In this document: one piece after another, positions 45,731 through 57,128 of the stretch
How positions within the stretch are numbered: position 1 is the first letter of the stretch
Layout of the letters: each line of letters begins with the position of its first letter
Assembly: GCF_024763615.1 (NCBI RefSeq)
Contig: NC_077224.1
Span: forward strand, 19,499,078-19,563,077
Direction: 5' to 3'
DNA length: 64,000 bases
DNA from: Phlebotomus papatasi
Taxonomy: Eukaryota > Arthropoda > Insecta > Diptera > Psychodidae
The notes under the pieces: model-generated
What the model saw: only the letters and a program-made list of their open reading frames with translations
Told to the model about the DNA's origin: nothing
The model's database searches: none
Translations under genes and position numbers: made by a program

Positions 45731-45848
45731 AATAATCGACCTATAATGTTAGATCGTACGCAAAATATTACAACAAATATAAATAAATTGAATAAATAAA
45801 TCTACCGGTCGAGACGAGGAACCGGTCGAGCGAGGGCACTTCACCTTA
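45731..45848. mobile_element. Half copy of the AAGGTAAAGTGCCCTCGAGT MITE
   Basis: Only one half is present: ATAATCGACCTATAATGTTA, then CTACCGGTCGAGACGAGGAA and AGGGCACTTCACCTTA. It matches the right half of 46663-46895. Confidence 0.65.
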
Positions 45849-46194
45849 AATCAGGGGCATGACGTTTTCTATGTTTCCCATAATGTTTCTAGCGTGCCGA
45901 AAAAACTTTTGAGTTTATTATCTGTTTTCTATCATTGTATAATGAATTTACAAAAAATACAAATACAAAATAAAAGCCAATTTAATATAGAATAGGAAAC
46001 CAAAAACCCCAAATTGGCAACCTACGTAGTTTTGGAGATATCTCGTGAAATGTGTACGAAAACACAAGAAATTTTACACTAAAACTGGTTGCATTTTTCA
46101 GAACTAATGTCACCCCCCTGCCTTAAATCTTACCAAAAAAAAAAAACTGATAAGAAATTAGAGCTGCAATAGGGGTAAGCCTTAGGTCTTACAT

Positions 46195-46410
46195 AACTTA
46201 TCAAGTTCGATTATGATTATCGAATAACTCAAATATGCTCGAATTTGCCATGGTTCTTTTAGTTATAATATGAGTTTTCATGGAATTTACAATGAACATG
46301 AGTCTGAAAATTTAATATGAGTATATGAACAAAAAATCGTTGCATTTCAAACAATTTCACAGCCGACATTCTCTATAATTCGAATAATATTTCGTTCGCA
46401 AATACCTGAA
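46195..46410. repeat. Interior fragment related to the MITE at 15034-15408
   Basis: It shares TCGATTATGATTATCGAAT, AAATATGCTCGAATTTGC, TTAATATGAGTAT and ATCGTTGCATTTCAAA with the 15-kb element in the same order. The CAGTAGACTCTC ends are missing or changed. Confidence 0.55.
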
Positions 46411-46662
46411 CTTAATGAAGTTATTAAATAAAGTTATTATTATTTGAAGTATTTACTATTATGAATTTTTGTATTTCTGTTAATTTTCTCAGAAAGTCCT
46501 TAAATCAGAATAGCAGAAGGTTAATGAATAAAAGCAATCAAATGAGTTGTTTTGAATCAAGTTGTTTGGAAATGCGTTCCATTGTCCTATACGCCATTGA
46601 ATCTTGGGCAATCTCCTATAAGCCTGCTCTTAAAGGAGGACATTTTAAAAATGCACCCCGTG

Positions 46663-46895
46663 TAAGGTAAAGTGCCCTCGAGTTGACCGGTTCCTCGACT
46701 CGACCGGTGGGTCAATTTTTGAACGTTTGATGGTGAATTTCTATAAAATTGTCACTGATTCGTATTTATTTATGGAATAATTGACCTATTAATGTTAAAT
46801 CATACGCCAAATATTAGTGCAAATATAAACAAAATGAATAAATAACTCTACCGGTCGAATTGAGGATCCGGTCGACTTTAGGGCACTTTACCTTA
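46663..46895. mobile_element. Foldback MITE, TAAGGTAAAGTGCCCTCGAG ends
   Basis: TAAGGTAAAGTGCCCTCGAG, then ACCGGTTCCTCGACTCGACC, on the left is inverted on the right (GGTCGAATTGAGGATCCGGT, then CGACTTTAGGGCACTTTACC). The copies are at 45731, 46663, 51147 and a fragment at 59775. Confidence 0.85.
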
Positions 46896-47599
46896 GGTCA
46901 CTAACTGGGAAGGAGAGATATGTTTACTGAGAGAATGATTAAGAAAACCTAGCCGTACATTAGCTAATCTCCCCTCGCGGGTGTCTAAATAAAATCTCTA
47001 AGTTGACTTTTTATAATACTCCCATTTGTGTCTCGACTAATAAAGAAGGTCTAGCAGACTATTTTATTTCGAACTTGTCTTGAAGTACATGGCATTGGAA
47101 ATTTCTTTCAAAGTCATAAAAATACCAAGTGAATAAAGATAGTTAACGAAAAATAAGTGAAAAGGAATAGGAAATGTGGCACTCATCCCCTCTATCAAAT
47201 TCGTCCCACTACATGCGGCTTAATGGTTTGTTTCTGAGATAAAATTTTTCTGCCGTTTGTTAATATCGTATTAAATGAGTCTTAACTAACAATGTGGATC
47301 GAATCCTTAGTTTCTGTCAAAATTGTTAACCATCATTCAATCAAATTTTAAATCAGAGACACTTGGGTTTATGTCTTGGGATTTTCTACATGTAATTTGA
47401 ATACAAGTTCCATCAAACTTGTAACGAACTCATCCCTTGGTGAGAACATAAGAAGCTTTCTCCTCTGCATGGCAAAACTTTGGTCGATTGTGGAGGCTTG
47501 AGGGTGTATGAAAAGTTTCATGAGGGGTGGTTTGTAAGGCAGTTGAAAGTTTCTAAAATAGATTTGATGATAAATGATGAAAAATGGCTTCGATGGCGA

Positions 47600-48660
47600 A
47601 AATAAAATAATAAATAGATTCTTTCTTCTTGTTCATTTCTGCACTTTCTCTATTATATCCGGGTAGGTCTATAAGGAGGAAGTTGAAGAAAATATTTTGA
47701 CACTTCTCACCCCATTGTCAGATTGCTGAAAAAATATGTGTGAATTTGTGTTGAGAATCATTAGCTACCCACATTGAATCCTGTCTCGAGAACGTGACCA
47801 TATAACACCCTCCATCACTCCCATTTTTGCTTTCAGCCCTCCCCAAAAGTACTGTGGCGGATCAGAAATCCTCGAGAGTGTCTGAAGGGTGGAGGCGGCC
47901 CTATTGGCCCCAAAATGGGCCACATTGCCATGAATATTGTATTATCCTCAGCGTTGAACATTTTCGCACGCATTTATTGCTGTGCCTTTTGGTATATTTT
48001 TATCTCTGGCAGACGATGAGGCCGTCGCATAAATAATCGACCTAGCATCCTTCGCCTACCCCCGAAATGGTTCACCACATTCTCACCCATCCACCCCATA
48101 GTCAACTTTCACCCTCGCCCTCGAGAGTGCTCCCCAGACGGCTGAAGACCTGCTCCAGATGCTGCGAGGAAGCACATCTGTCCAGTGGCTCTTTAAGAGG
48201 TGATTTGTGCGTGTTTTCCTCATTCACACACTCCCACAAATTTCTAGAGGCCAAGTGGGGTCTATTGAGTGCTCTACTCCACCCCCAAAATCCCAACCCT
48301 CCAGATGAGCCAGGTCACCAAATTACCACATTATTGATCTCTGTCCATCAATGGACCCTCTCCATTCTTGTCCCAGGAATAATTAACAGAGTCATTTCAA
48401 CTGATACCCTGAGTGACAGACTTCCGGTGATAGCTTGATCTGCCGAATCACAGAGACAAGACTTTTCCCAAGGGATATCACAAAAAAACCATCCCTGGAA
48501 TTTTGATAAAATTGCTCAAAGACCAAACCTTTTGAAACTTTAATTAAACAAATTCTTCTTTAATATAAAAAGGAAGGACAGAAGAATAACACTTCTATAT
48601 GAAGTTCTTAAATTCATTGACGAGAAGAATAGAGTCAGTTATTTTTCTCTGACTTTAAAA
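47600..48660. other. Unique, GC-richer block without a recognised gene
   Basis: The block contains an open frame at 48067-48438 (+, 123 codons) and an overlapping minus frame at 48102-48296. Neither has family wording, a signal peptide or clear splice sites that would let me call it. The paired homeodomain-like AT cores (TCGCATAAATAATCGAC near 48030, ACGCATTTATTGCTG near 47970) are suggestive of an enhancer but not evidence. Confidence 0.3.
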
Positions 48661-48668
48661 AGAGAGCA

Positions 48669-49140
48669 ATAGGGTAGACGCTGGTATTACCAAAACGCTC
48701 CTAATATCGATCAAGCGATTCTTGTAATATTGATCAAGGAAAAAATGGGTTTTACACGTACCATGAGGGAATGTGAATACGTATTTTATATTTTCCGATG
48801 AAATAAAAAAAATAGATAATTCAAATACTTAGCCTTAATTTATAAAGGGAACAATCAAAATAATTTAATACACCACAAAATTGTTTGGAATTTTTAACTA
48901 CCAGCACAACATTTGCGCACTGTCAAGAAATTGATCCTTGCTAATTCGAAAAGTTTTCCGTGTTTTAAACGACTCCAAAATAAATATATCAAGAATGTAA
49001 GTGGTCGATCTTGTAGAGGACATCTGCAAGATTGACTGCAACAAGTTTTCACTTCAAAAATTCGAATATATATATATGGTTTTTGTCTGTTAAAATTGAT
49101 CATTTCCTTATCTGATCGATAATACCCCCGCCTACCCTAT
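48669..49140. mobile_element. TIR element with ATAGGGTAGACGCTGGTATT ends
   Basis: The left end ATAGGGTAGACGCTGGTATT is inverted at the right as AATACCCCCGCCTACCCTAT. Near the ends are GATCAAGCGATTC and its relative TCTGATCGAT. It is 0.47 kb and non-coding. Confidence 0.75.
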
Positions 49141-49346
49141 GCATCTTCATAAAATGAAAAATTGACTTAAATATGGTTAGCAATTTTTTTGGTTTGTTTA
49201 TTTATTGAGACATCTTTTAATAATTTCGTGAACGTTTTGAAAGGTCTTGGAATTTCGGTCAAGTCTGAATCGATTCCAATCGGTTATGAACCGGTAAGGA
49301 ACTGATTCATAACCGATAACTTTTTTTTATCTGAGTTTCTCTTATA

Positions 49347-50960
49347 CACTGCTGGCAATAATCATAGCTCCACTTTTTCATACTAGAAAAACTTTGAAAA
49401 AAAATTTTTTTTGAAAAAAAATAAAAATATCATTTGAAGGTATTTTCAAACCGATATGAAAAATTGCCATTTGAATTTCATATCGTTAGAACTGTGATTA
49501 CTGTGATAGAATCTTTATCAAAATGGCGATTTTCGGGTGGCAATAATTATAGCTCCACTCAATAAATTTGGCTTCAGGGTATTTATTTTCAATCAGTGAA
49601 GGTAAATATCTTTTAGTAATTCAATTAAAAACTTTATTAAGCTAATTAGAATCATTTTTATAAAGTTTTATAAAGTTTTTCATGAATTTTGCTGAAATTT
49701 TGTAAGAAAAATGTTTAGTGAACAAAAATAAGGGATTAATTAAGGTCTTGAAAGGGATGAAAATTGACAACCAAAAAATTTCCATAAAAATGACAAGATC
49801 CTATCACCTTTCATCCAAATTTGTCCATATTGCCGACATATATACATTTTAAACCACTCCCAGGGCTGAGAATCTTCTTTTGTTAGAGGCAAAAGTGTTC
49901 AATTTTCCGTGTTACAGTCGAAAAATACAAGTTTTCTACCGAAATTTGATGTTAAACAATGCTGACTGCTTAGTCTCATCATGTTCTGTTGATCCTGCCC
50001 CAAAACAGAATTCCAAGTGACTAAGGTGGTCTTCAGAATAATAAAATAAAAAATTATCAAAAAGAAGCTTATTGCAGTTTGATGAACAGAAGGTGTTTTA
50101 CTTAATTTAAGTGGTACAAAATTATTTTTTTCGACTAAAAAAATTGATAGGTCTTGTCTTAACTTCTTTTCTGTCTGAAAAAATAATTTTAAACCACTTA
50201 AATGACGTAAAATACTTTCTATTCATGAAACTGCAATAAGCTTCTTTTTGATAATTTTTTATTTTATTATTCTGAAGACCACCTTAGTCACTTGGAATTC
50301 TGTTTTGGGGCAGGATCAACAGAACATGATGAGACTAAGCAGTCAGCATTGTTTAACATCAAATTTCGGTAGAAAACTTGTATTTTTCGACTGTAACACG
50401 GAAAATTGAACACTTTTGCCTCTAACAAAAGAAGATTCTCAGCCCTGGGAGTGGTTTAAAATGTATATATGTCGGCTATATGACAAATTTGGATGAAAGG
50501 TGATAGGATCTTGTCATTTTTATGGAAATTTTTTGGTTGTCAATTTTCATCCCTTTCAAGACCTTAATTAATCCCTTATTTTTGTTCACTAAACATTTTT
50601 CTTACAAAATTTCAGCAAAATTCATGAAAAACTTTATAAAACTTTATAAAAATGATTCTAATTAGCTTAATAAAGTTTTTAATTGAATTACTAAAAGATA
50701 TTTACCTTCACTGATTGAAAATAAATACCCTGGAGCCAAATTTATTGAGTGGAGCTATAATTATTGCCACCCGAAAATCGCCATTTTGATAAAGATTCTA
50801 TCACAGTAATCACAGTTCTAACGATATGAAATTCAAATGGCAATTTTTCATATCGGTTTGAAAATACCTTCAAATGATATTTTTATTTTTTTTTAAAAAA
50901 AATTTTTTTTCAAAGTTTTTCTAGTATGAAAAAGTGGAGCTATGATTATTGCCAGCAGTG
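49347..50960. mobile_element. 1.6-kb long-arm foldback element
   Basis: The arms, about 0.8 kb each, are near-perfect inverted copies. They start CACTGCTGGCAATAATCATA and end with its complement, flanked by TA on both sides (49345-49346 and 50961-50962). The arms pair down to a short loop near 50140-50165. No transposase frame is visible. The TA target and the ends suggest a Tc1/mariner-superfamily origin. Confidence 0.93.
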
Positions 50961-51146
50961 TACTAAGCTATTTTCAAAAATGTTTTGAGTGATTTATAAA
51001 TCGGTTCTAATCGATTCAAATCGGTTGTGAACCAGTAAACTTGAAGGATTACCCAGTTGCAAAATCTGCAAAACCCTTGAACTCGTGTGTTCTACTCTTT
51101 TCTTTATGACTTTTGAACATAATTATATATATAAATAGTGCGAAAG

Positions 51147-51396
51147 TAAGGTAAAGTGCTCTCAAGTCGACCGGTTCCTCAATTCGACCGGTAGAGTTAT
51201 TTATTCAATTTATTTAAATTTGCACTAATATTTGGCGTATGATCTAACAATAGTAGGTCAATTATTCCATAAATAAAAACGAATCAGTGACAATTTTAGT
51301 GAAATTCACCATTAAAACATTCAAATATTGATCACAGGTCGAGACGAAGAACCGGTTGAGTCGAGGAACCGGTCGACTCGAGGGTACTTTACCTTA
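51147..51396. mobile_element. Foldback MITE, TAAGGTAAAGTGCTCTCAAG ends
   Basis: Same family as 46663-46895, with inverted ends TAAGGTAAAGTGCTCTCAAG and CGACTCGAGGGTACTTTACC. It is inserted within the third AACCGGT repeat copy. Confidence 0.8.
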
Positions 51397-52224
51397 TTTT
51401 AGACAAGGCACGAGTTCGAGCTGTTCGCAAAGTCTGGAACGCTTTGTCATCCCATTTTTCTAAAGGTATATCAATATTATTTCTTAACAAGCATCCAAAT
51501 AAATCCAACTAGATTGAAAAACGTAAAGTGATTTTGATGAGACGAATTCAGGTAAAAGCTTTACGTTAAAGTTTCTATTATTACTTCTTTTGGTAAAGTT
51601 TTACAGTCTAATAATCTTTTCCAATCGTTGAATTTGAAAGGTAGTTTATAACAGGTGAAATATTTTTGGGTAATAAAATTAGATTGGATTACAAAAATCA
51701 ATTTTTTGACAGTTTAAAACATATAAATTCCCAGAAAAATGGATACAATCAAATTTTGGGATATTTGGAGAGGGAATGAACTATTTCTTATTGCCCATTT
51801 TTCAAAACTTAGGGGGAAAGGGAGAACTTTTGAAATAGGATTTTTTTTTCTATTTTTGAGTGGAATTGGGCCTTACCGTGATATAGATTATCTCCATAAA
51901 CCAACTTTGAAGCTAAATTAGACCATGATAAGACTCAGTTCCAATAAAAATAGGAATAAAACCATATTTCAAATATGCTCCAATTCCAAGGGGCCTCATT
52001 TCCTCCTACATAATAATTTTACTATTTTTTAAATGTTTCAAATTTTCAAAATAAATACAAATCTTAATATTTTACTAAAGAAAAACTCCCATCTAAGAGG
52101 CAGATAATACGTTTAGTAGTAGTTCAGTTTGTTGTTCAGCCCCGCCCATATATAATTTTGATCACGTCCATTTTAGGAAAATTATATTTGACATAATTCT
52201 GAGTAAATGTGATAGAATCAGGGT

Positions 52225-52275
52225 TGACATGATAACTTCTGTTCGATAGTATCGATCGTTGATTCTGAAAAGTTT
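52225..52275. repeat. Half of a CGATAGTATCGAT foldback
   Basis: ATGATAACTTCTGTTCGATA, then GTATCGATCGTTGATTCTGA, matches the ends of the element at 54303-54530. Only one arm is seen, directly before the LINE tail. Confidence 0.5.
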
Positions 52276-52314
52276 AAACGATTTAAACTATTTAAACGAT
52301 ATATAAAGTTACTT

Positions 52315-52550
52315 CTTCGCCAAAAAAAAGCTATGCAAGGTATGCAAGCCATTGTGAGGAGGCGTCGACTCCGAGGCAGACCTTGGACAAGGTGGTTGAA
52401 TAAAATTCAGAATCTTGCCTTGGATCGCCTTGGGATCGAACCCAAACATCTTCCTGAAATGGTGGAGGATCGACAAGTGTGGGCTGCTAATTTGGATGTC
52501 ATGGACCCGCGACCCCAATAAGGATAAGCAGTTGAAAATGATGATGATGA
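52315..52550 (+). pseudogene. 3' end of a LINE (RTE/CR1-like) with GATGAT tail
   Basis: The frame reads VRRRRLRGRPWTRWLNKIQN, then LALDRLGIEPKHLPEMVEDR and QVWAANLDVMDPRPQ, followed by a stop. This is the usual C-terminal RGRP-TRW...DR..W segment that follows the reverse transcriptase in many LINEs. A short GATGATGATGATG tail after the stop is typical of RTE-type 3' ends. Everything upstream is missing, so this is a 5'-truncated copy. Confidence 0.8.
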
Positions 52551-53384
52551 TGTGTTGTCCTGGCCCTGGGATAACCAATTATCCACACCTCAAGGCCTAG
52601 AACACGGAGTTTCATGCTCCAATTTACGAAAAAGGAAAATATCTCCCCACTTTCAAATAATTACCGTTGCAACTTTAATTAAAGGACTACCTTCTACAAT
52701 GTTCGTGTAGTAATATTACTTACAACTTTTATTTAGCTACTGTATAGAATTTCCATTCTATAAGATCTCTTAAAAATAAGAGACAAAAGACGGTTGGATT
52801 TTGAACATGTATGGAGGGAGAGAGAAGGAGGAAAAGGTGGTGAATAAGATCAGCTGGAAGGAAAGTAGGGGAAATGAGCGGGATCTTTAGTTAGTTACGT
52901 AAGAGACTTGAAAATCAAAGAGACGTGAGGAGAGAAAGTTATAAGTTTATTTTGTGAATTATAAATTAAATATTAGTTCAAACTACAGAAAAATTTACGT
53001 GACGTAGAGTTAAACGTGTTCAGTGAAATCTAAGAGGAGAATACTTGTAAATAAAATAATTGGTGAAGGCGAAAAGTGTGTTTCACTGCCTCAGTGGATT
53101 TGGTGAAGGGCATTTGGCGGTCATCGAGGAAACGTCTTCTGGAAAATCCAGCCGCCTACGTTCCGGATCACTGTTGAAGACATTTACTAAAGGAATATAT
53201 ATTTCCAGGTAAACTGGGCAGGAAGAAGAGGGTATTAGATATCACAGAATCCTATCACAGAGAAATTATTGTTTACCACAGGTATTTGAATATCACAGAC
53301 GGTAGAAGAAAGCCCAAGAAGCACACAGTCCCTGACATATTTATAACACCACAATATATTTATAGGTAATTCTCCACAGCTACA

Positions 53385-53725
53385 AAGAAAAACAATATTT
53401 CGTAAAATTGTTCGTAAATGTTTGGATTTTTTTCATAAACATTATTCGTAACTTGATCACCTGACGAACATTTTTTGTTATTTTTAACAAATATTTGTTT
53501 TCGTAAAAGTTCGCGAACACAAAAAAAAGTTCGTTAAATTTTGTTATTTGTTCAGAAAGTCTTGTCAAACAAAAAAATGTACGAATAAATATTTGTTAAA
53601 AAAAAACAAAAATACTCGTCAAGTGATCGTGTTACGAACAATGTTTGTGTAAAAGTGCAAAATTTTACGAACTTTTTTGTCCCCAGTAGGAATTCGCAAA
53701 CTTTTACGAAACATTGTTTTCTGGG
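53385..53725. repeat. AT-rich foldback element, diverged copy 2
   Basis: The words ATTGTTCGTAAATGTTTG, ACATTATTCGTAACTTGATC, ACCTGACGAACATTTTTTGT and ACGAACTTTTTTGT occur in the same order as in 1-478, with the same palindromic plan. Confidence 0.7.
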
Positions 53726-54302
53726 CATGAGTCTTTTCTAATTACAATTAATAAATCCAATGATAAGCCTAGATCATCTTGTAAACGTGTGATTGCGTTG
53801 TTGTAAATTCGGTTTGTGGTCAAATTTGAATGGTTTTTATTTTTAAAAAATGCTAATTTATTTTAATAATTACTATATCGAAGCCTTATTCAGGCACATT
53901 ATTTATTTTTCTCAAAATTAGCACAAATATTATCAGGTAAATCTAAAGATTTTATGAAATGTAAATTTTGGGACTTCTATCTCTCCTTATTTCAGAATTA
54001 ATCTACCTCAAGACTTTCAGAAACAATTGTGCATTTTGCAGGCTCTAAGGTCGATTGTCACGCAAATAAGTGTTAGAAGCCATGAAATATACTGACTTGC
54101 TGACAGTTTTATTATAGCTTTAAGAAACAAAAAATAAATTACCCAAATGAGGTTACGAGTAAGAACTTATGAAAGCAAATTAGCAGGTTAATTGGTCAGT
54201 ATAATTTATGGTTTTCTATCTTTCATATAGTTCCCGTGATAATCGACTTTAGATCCTTCAAAACCTGGAGGCTGGAAATAAGCGAAATTTCACCAGGGGT
54301 AG

Positions 54303-54530
54303 AATGATAACTTTTCGATACTACCGAATCGATAGCATCGATAAATCTACATATCTTAGATTAAGTGAATGTCAGCTTTTTACAATTTGTTAAACCATTT
54401 ACCGTGATATTCTTTTTTTTTAATGTGACTGTTGATAAGTATCTATAGTAGTTACAAAAAGTGTTGCAATCGTTTAATTTCTTCGGAATCAACAGTCGAT
54501 ACTATCGAAAATAAGTCATAATATCAGCCG
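54303..54530. mobile_element. Foldback MITE with CGATACTACCGAATCGATAG arms
   Basis: ATGATAACTTTTCGATACTA at the left pairs with ATACTATCGAAAATAAGTCA at the right. A half copy is at 52225-52275. There is no frame. Confidence 0.65.
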
Positions 54531-54539
54531 AGATTAACT

Positions 54540-55500
54540 CGGAAATTATCTCTCATTTGTAAGTTCCACAACATGAACTTAAAATTATCATAATCGCATA
54601 AGCAAATTACGAGTAAACTTTGAAAAACCGGAATATTTTCAAAAAGTCAATTTCGTTTTAAATTTCCATATCTCGAAAATTACCGGTTAAAGTTTTTTCT
54701 TTAATTGGGCTAATCAAATTACAAATGAATCTAGAATTAATCGAAATCGGCATGAAAGATTTTGAGATAATGTTTAAAAACAAAACGCCCTTTTACATAT
54801 TTTTCGAAATATTTCAAGACGCGAAAGTTTTCGAAAACTCGAATGCTTAGTTTCGGCAACAGGAATGGTCCAAATATATGTACCGTGTGAATATCAAACC
54901 AATCGGAGAATGTCGACCAACTGTTCAGATTGAAATAAGTGTGATTATATAAGAATTACACCTAATTTATATAATTTAATAATATAAAAATTGAGTGTAA
55001 CTCTCAAAGGGGGCGTGGCTTAAAAAAATTTTGGGTACAAAAGAAACTCCCTGCAAATTACAAGATTGAAAAAGTAACTGCTTTGCAAAGATTTTCCCTT
55101 AATTTTTAACTGGTCGAACTGCACTACCACAACATTTTTTAGTGAAAAAGATTTTTAATTACTTTAAGTTACTATACGATATTTAATTTTGAAAAATTAG
55201 ACAATCGTTGCTAATATAAATTTTAGTTGAAATTTGAGCAAGAAAGGATTCGTGCAAAAAGTTTCAAATTCAATCTTTCAAAGATGATTCTATTAATTGG
55301 AAGATTATGATTCTGCATATTATCCATAATGCGATTTAAAATTACCTGACAAAAAAAAACAAGTTTCAAAGTTCGAGCAGTATGCAAAGCAAAATGTTAT
55401 TTCTTTATTTTTTCTTTATTGAATGCTTTTTTCCGCATTTTACCTCTTTATCTATTGATGACGAGGGAAACTTGGGAGTGAGCCTCCTTCTGAGGAATTT
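54540..55500. other. AT-rich spacer, nothing recognised
   Basis: I see no exon, TIR or RNA-like feature. A GGGGGCGTGGCTTA motif near 55009 recurs as GGCGTGGCYT at 9970, 17525 and 19770. Confidence 0.35.
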
Positions 55501-56560
55501 TCCTCTGTGAGAAAAGTTTGATGCTTAGTTTGTTGCAGATGCCCTCAAAGTAATACCATTCGAAACTTTGACACAAATTGCTGGCATTTCTTCTGCAATG
55601 TGGAAGTCAGTGCAAAGAAGTCTACGCCATCGAAGAAAGAATTCCATTTAATTAGTTTGTTCTTTTACATTCGTCTGGTTACTTGTTTATTTTGCTCACT
55701 CGAGTGTTTTTTCTTCCCTTTTACAGAAGGTGACTTTTCTATGCACATTTTTCATCTGCGTACCCACACATTAAGTCCCATGAATGGTACTGCTGCGAAT
55801 GCCAAAACTTTGTCTACATGCCACTTATTTGCAAAATGCGAAACTGCACAACTTTCTAATGATGCACATTTGCAGGGATATTTGTAAAAGCCAGCATATT
55901 GGGTCTTCAGGACATCGCGCGTGAGGAAATTTTTACCGAATTGAACTAATAAAGAGCCATCCTCTTCGTTTCCACGATGGAAGAACACTGAAGCACATTT
56001 TGTCTCGCAGAATCCCTCCATTGAGATTTTCCCCTTCAGAAAATTGACCCCGGAAAAGCAAATGTGTGAGCAAGAGCAATACTTTTTGCACCTTCCCCGT
56101 CTATTTCAGCCTTCTCCAGCACACGTGGAAAGCTCATCAGAAGTGAGACAGAATGACTGAATCGCAGTGGAAAATGTGCAAAAGAATGTCCCTTTACCTC
56201 AGGAACAGCCAGGAGGGCCAAAGCTCTTTCTCTTGTCTTCCTCAATGAACAACATTTGAGGGCATTCTTTGACCTCTCCCAAGTTCCTGGCTCCCCAGCT
56301 TATAAACTCCCCGCAACACAACTTGGTATTTATTGTGAGGATTACGTCCTATCCACCGAAGGGGACATTCATCGGTTTCCAAGTCACAATAGATTAGGGA
56401 ATAATAGAGATCGTTTTTGGGGATAGTGGGGAACAGGATTGGCGGCTGTATGGAGTTTAGCACTTGCGTGATTAATTTTGGCGGGAAAATTGACTTATTG
56501 TACACACCAATTGCCTTCATTGCATATTAATATCCCAATCCTGAATGGTGCATTAACGAC
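55500..56560. other. Unique block without a recognised gene
   Basis: Repeat-free and less AT-rich than its flanks. Frames at 55600-55887 (+), 55752-56021 (-), 56036-56245 (-) and 56242-56520 (-) follow or overlap one another without family wording. They could be chance frames or parts of a fast-evolving gene; I cannot tell. Confidence 0.3.
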
Positions 56561-57128
56561 CTTTGATGTAGTGTTTCGATACAACGAGGCGACTTAGAGA
56601 CACAAACAAAGGGATTAAACGATATCCTTAGAGAATACATTGGTCATCCTATATATTTAAGTTGATTAAAATAAAGATTTTAGTAGATTAACTGAAAGAC
56701 AGAGCAGTACAATATTTTGAAGCTACTATAAGCCAAACGGATTGACATATTTATACGAGACCCCCCCCACCTCTAATTATATATTATTCAAGCACGAGAT
56801 TCATTTGAACAGTTTAATACAAAACAACCAATATTAATTGAAAACAAGTTTTTGCTCTCAAATTCATCATGAAAATTTTTGTCATATGACATTGTCATAC
56901 GTTACAGAATTCTATTGCAGCGAGATTTGCTATGTGAATTACGTTTTTTGTGTGAAAATTGAACAGAATTTGTCAGAAAATTAATTTTTTTGGACAGATG
57001 TTTTTACTGCTTGATTTCCACCGAAAAAGCATTATATATTATATCGATAGCGCAAAATTATACTCGAATAACTCGTAAATAGTAAACTTTACAGAAGAGT
57101 GATTTTACACGAAAATTTTACATACTAA

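Larger units (their letters stand above)
49235..51465 (+). repeat. Third copy of the AACCGGT dispersed repeat, split by two insertions
   Basis: GAACGTTTTGAAAGGTCTTG, then CCAATCGGTTATGAACCGGT (to 49345), continues at 50963 with TTTTGAGTGATTTATAAATC and ends at 51400-51465 with CACGAGTTCGAGCTGTTCGC. The foldback 49347-50960 and the MITE 51147-51396 sit inside it. Confidence 0.65.

Noticed and set aside
48067..48438. 123-codon plus-strand frame as a gene
   Set aside because: It has Pro/Ser-rich, non-family wording, an overlapping opposite frame and no supporting splice or promoter signal.
49345..50962. Two independent genes or a convergent gene pair in the foldback
   Set aside because: Both arms are inverted copies without long frames; it is a single transposon-like palindrome.
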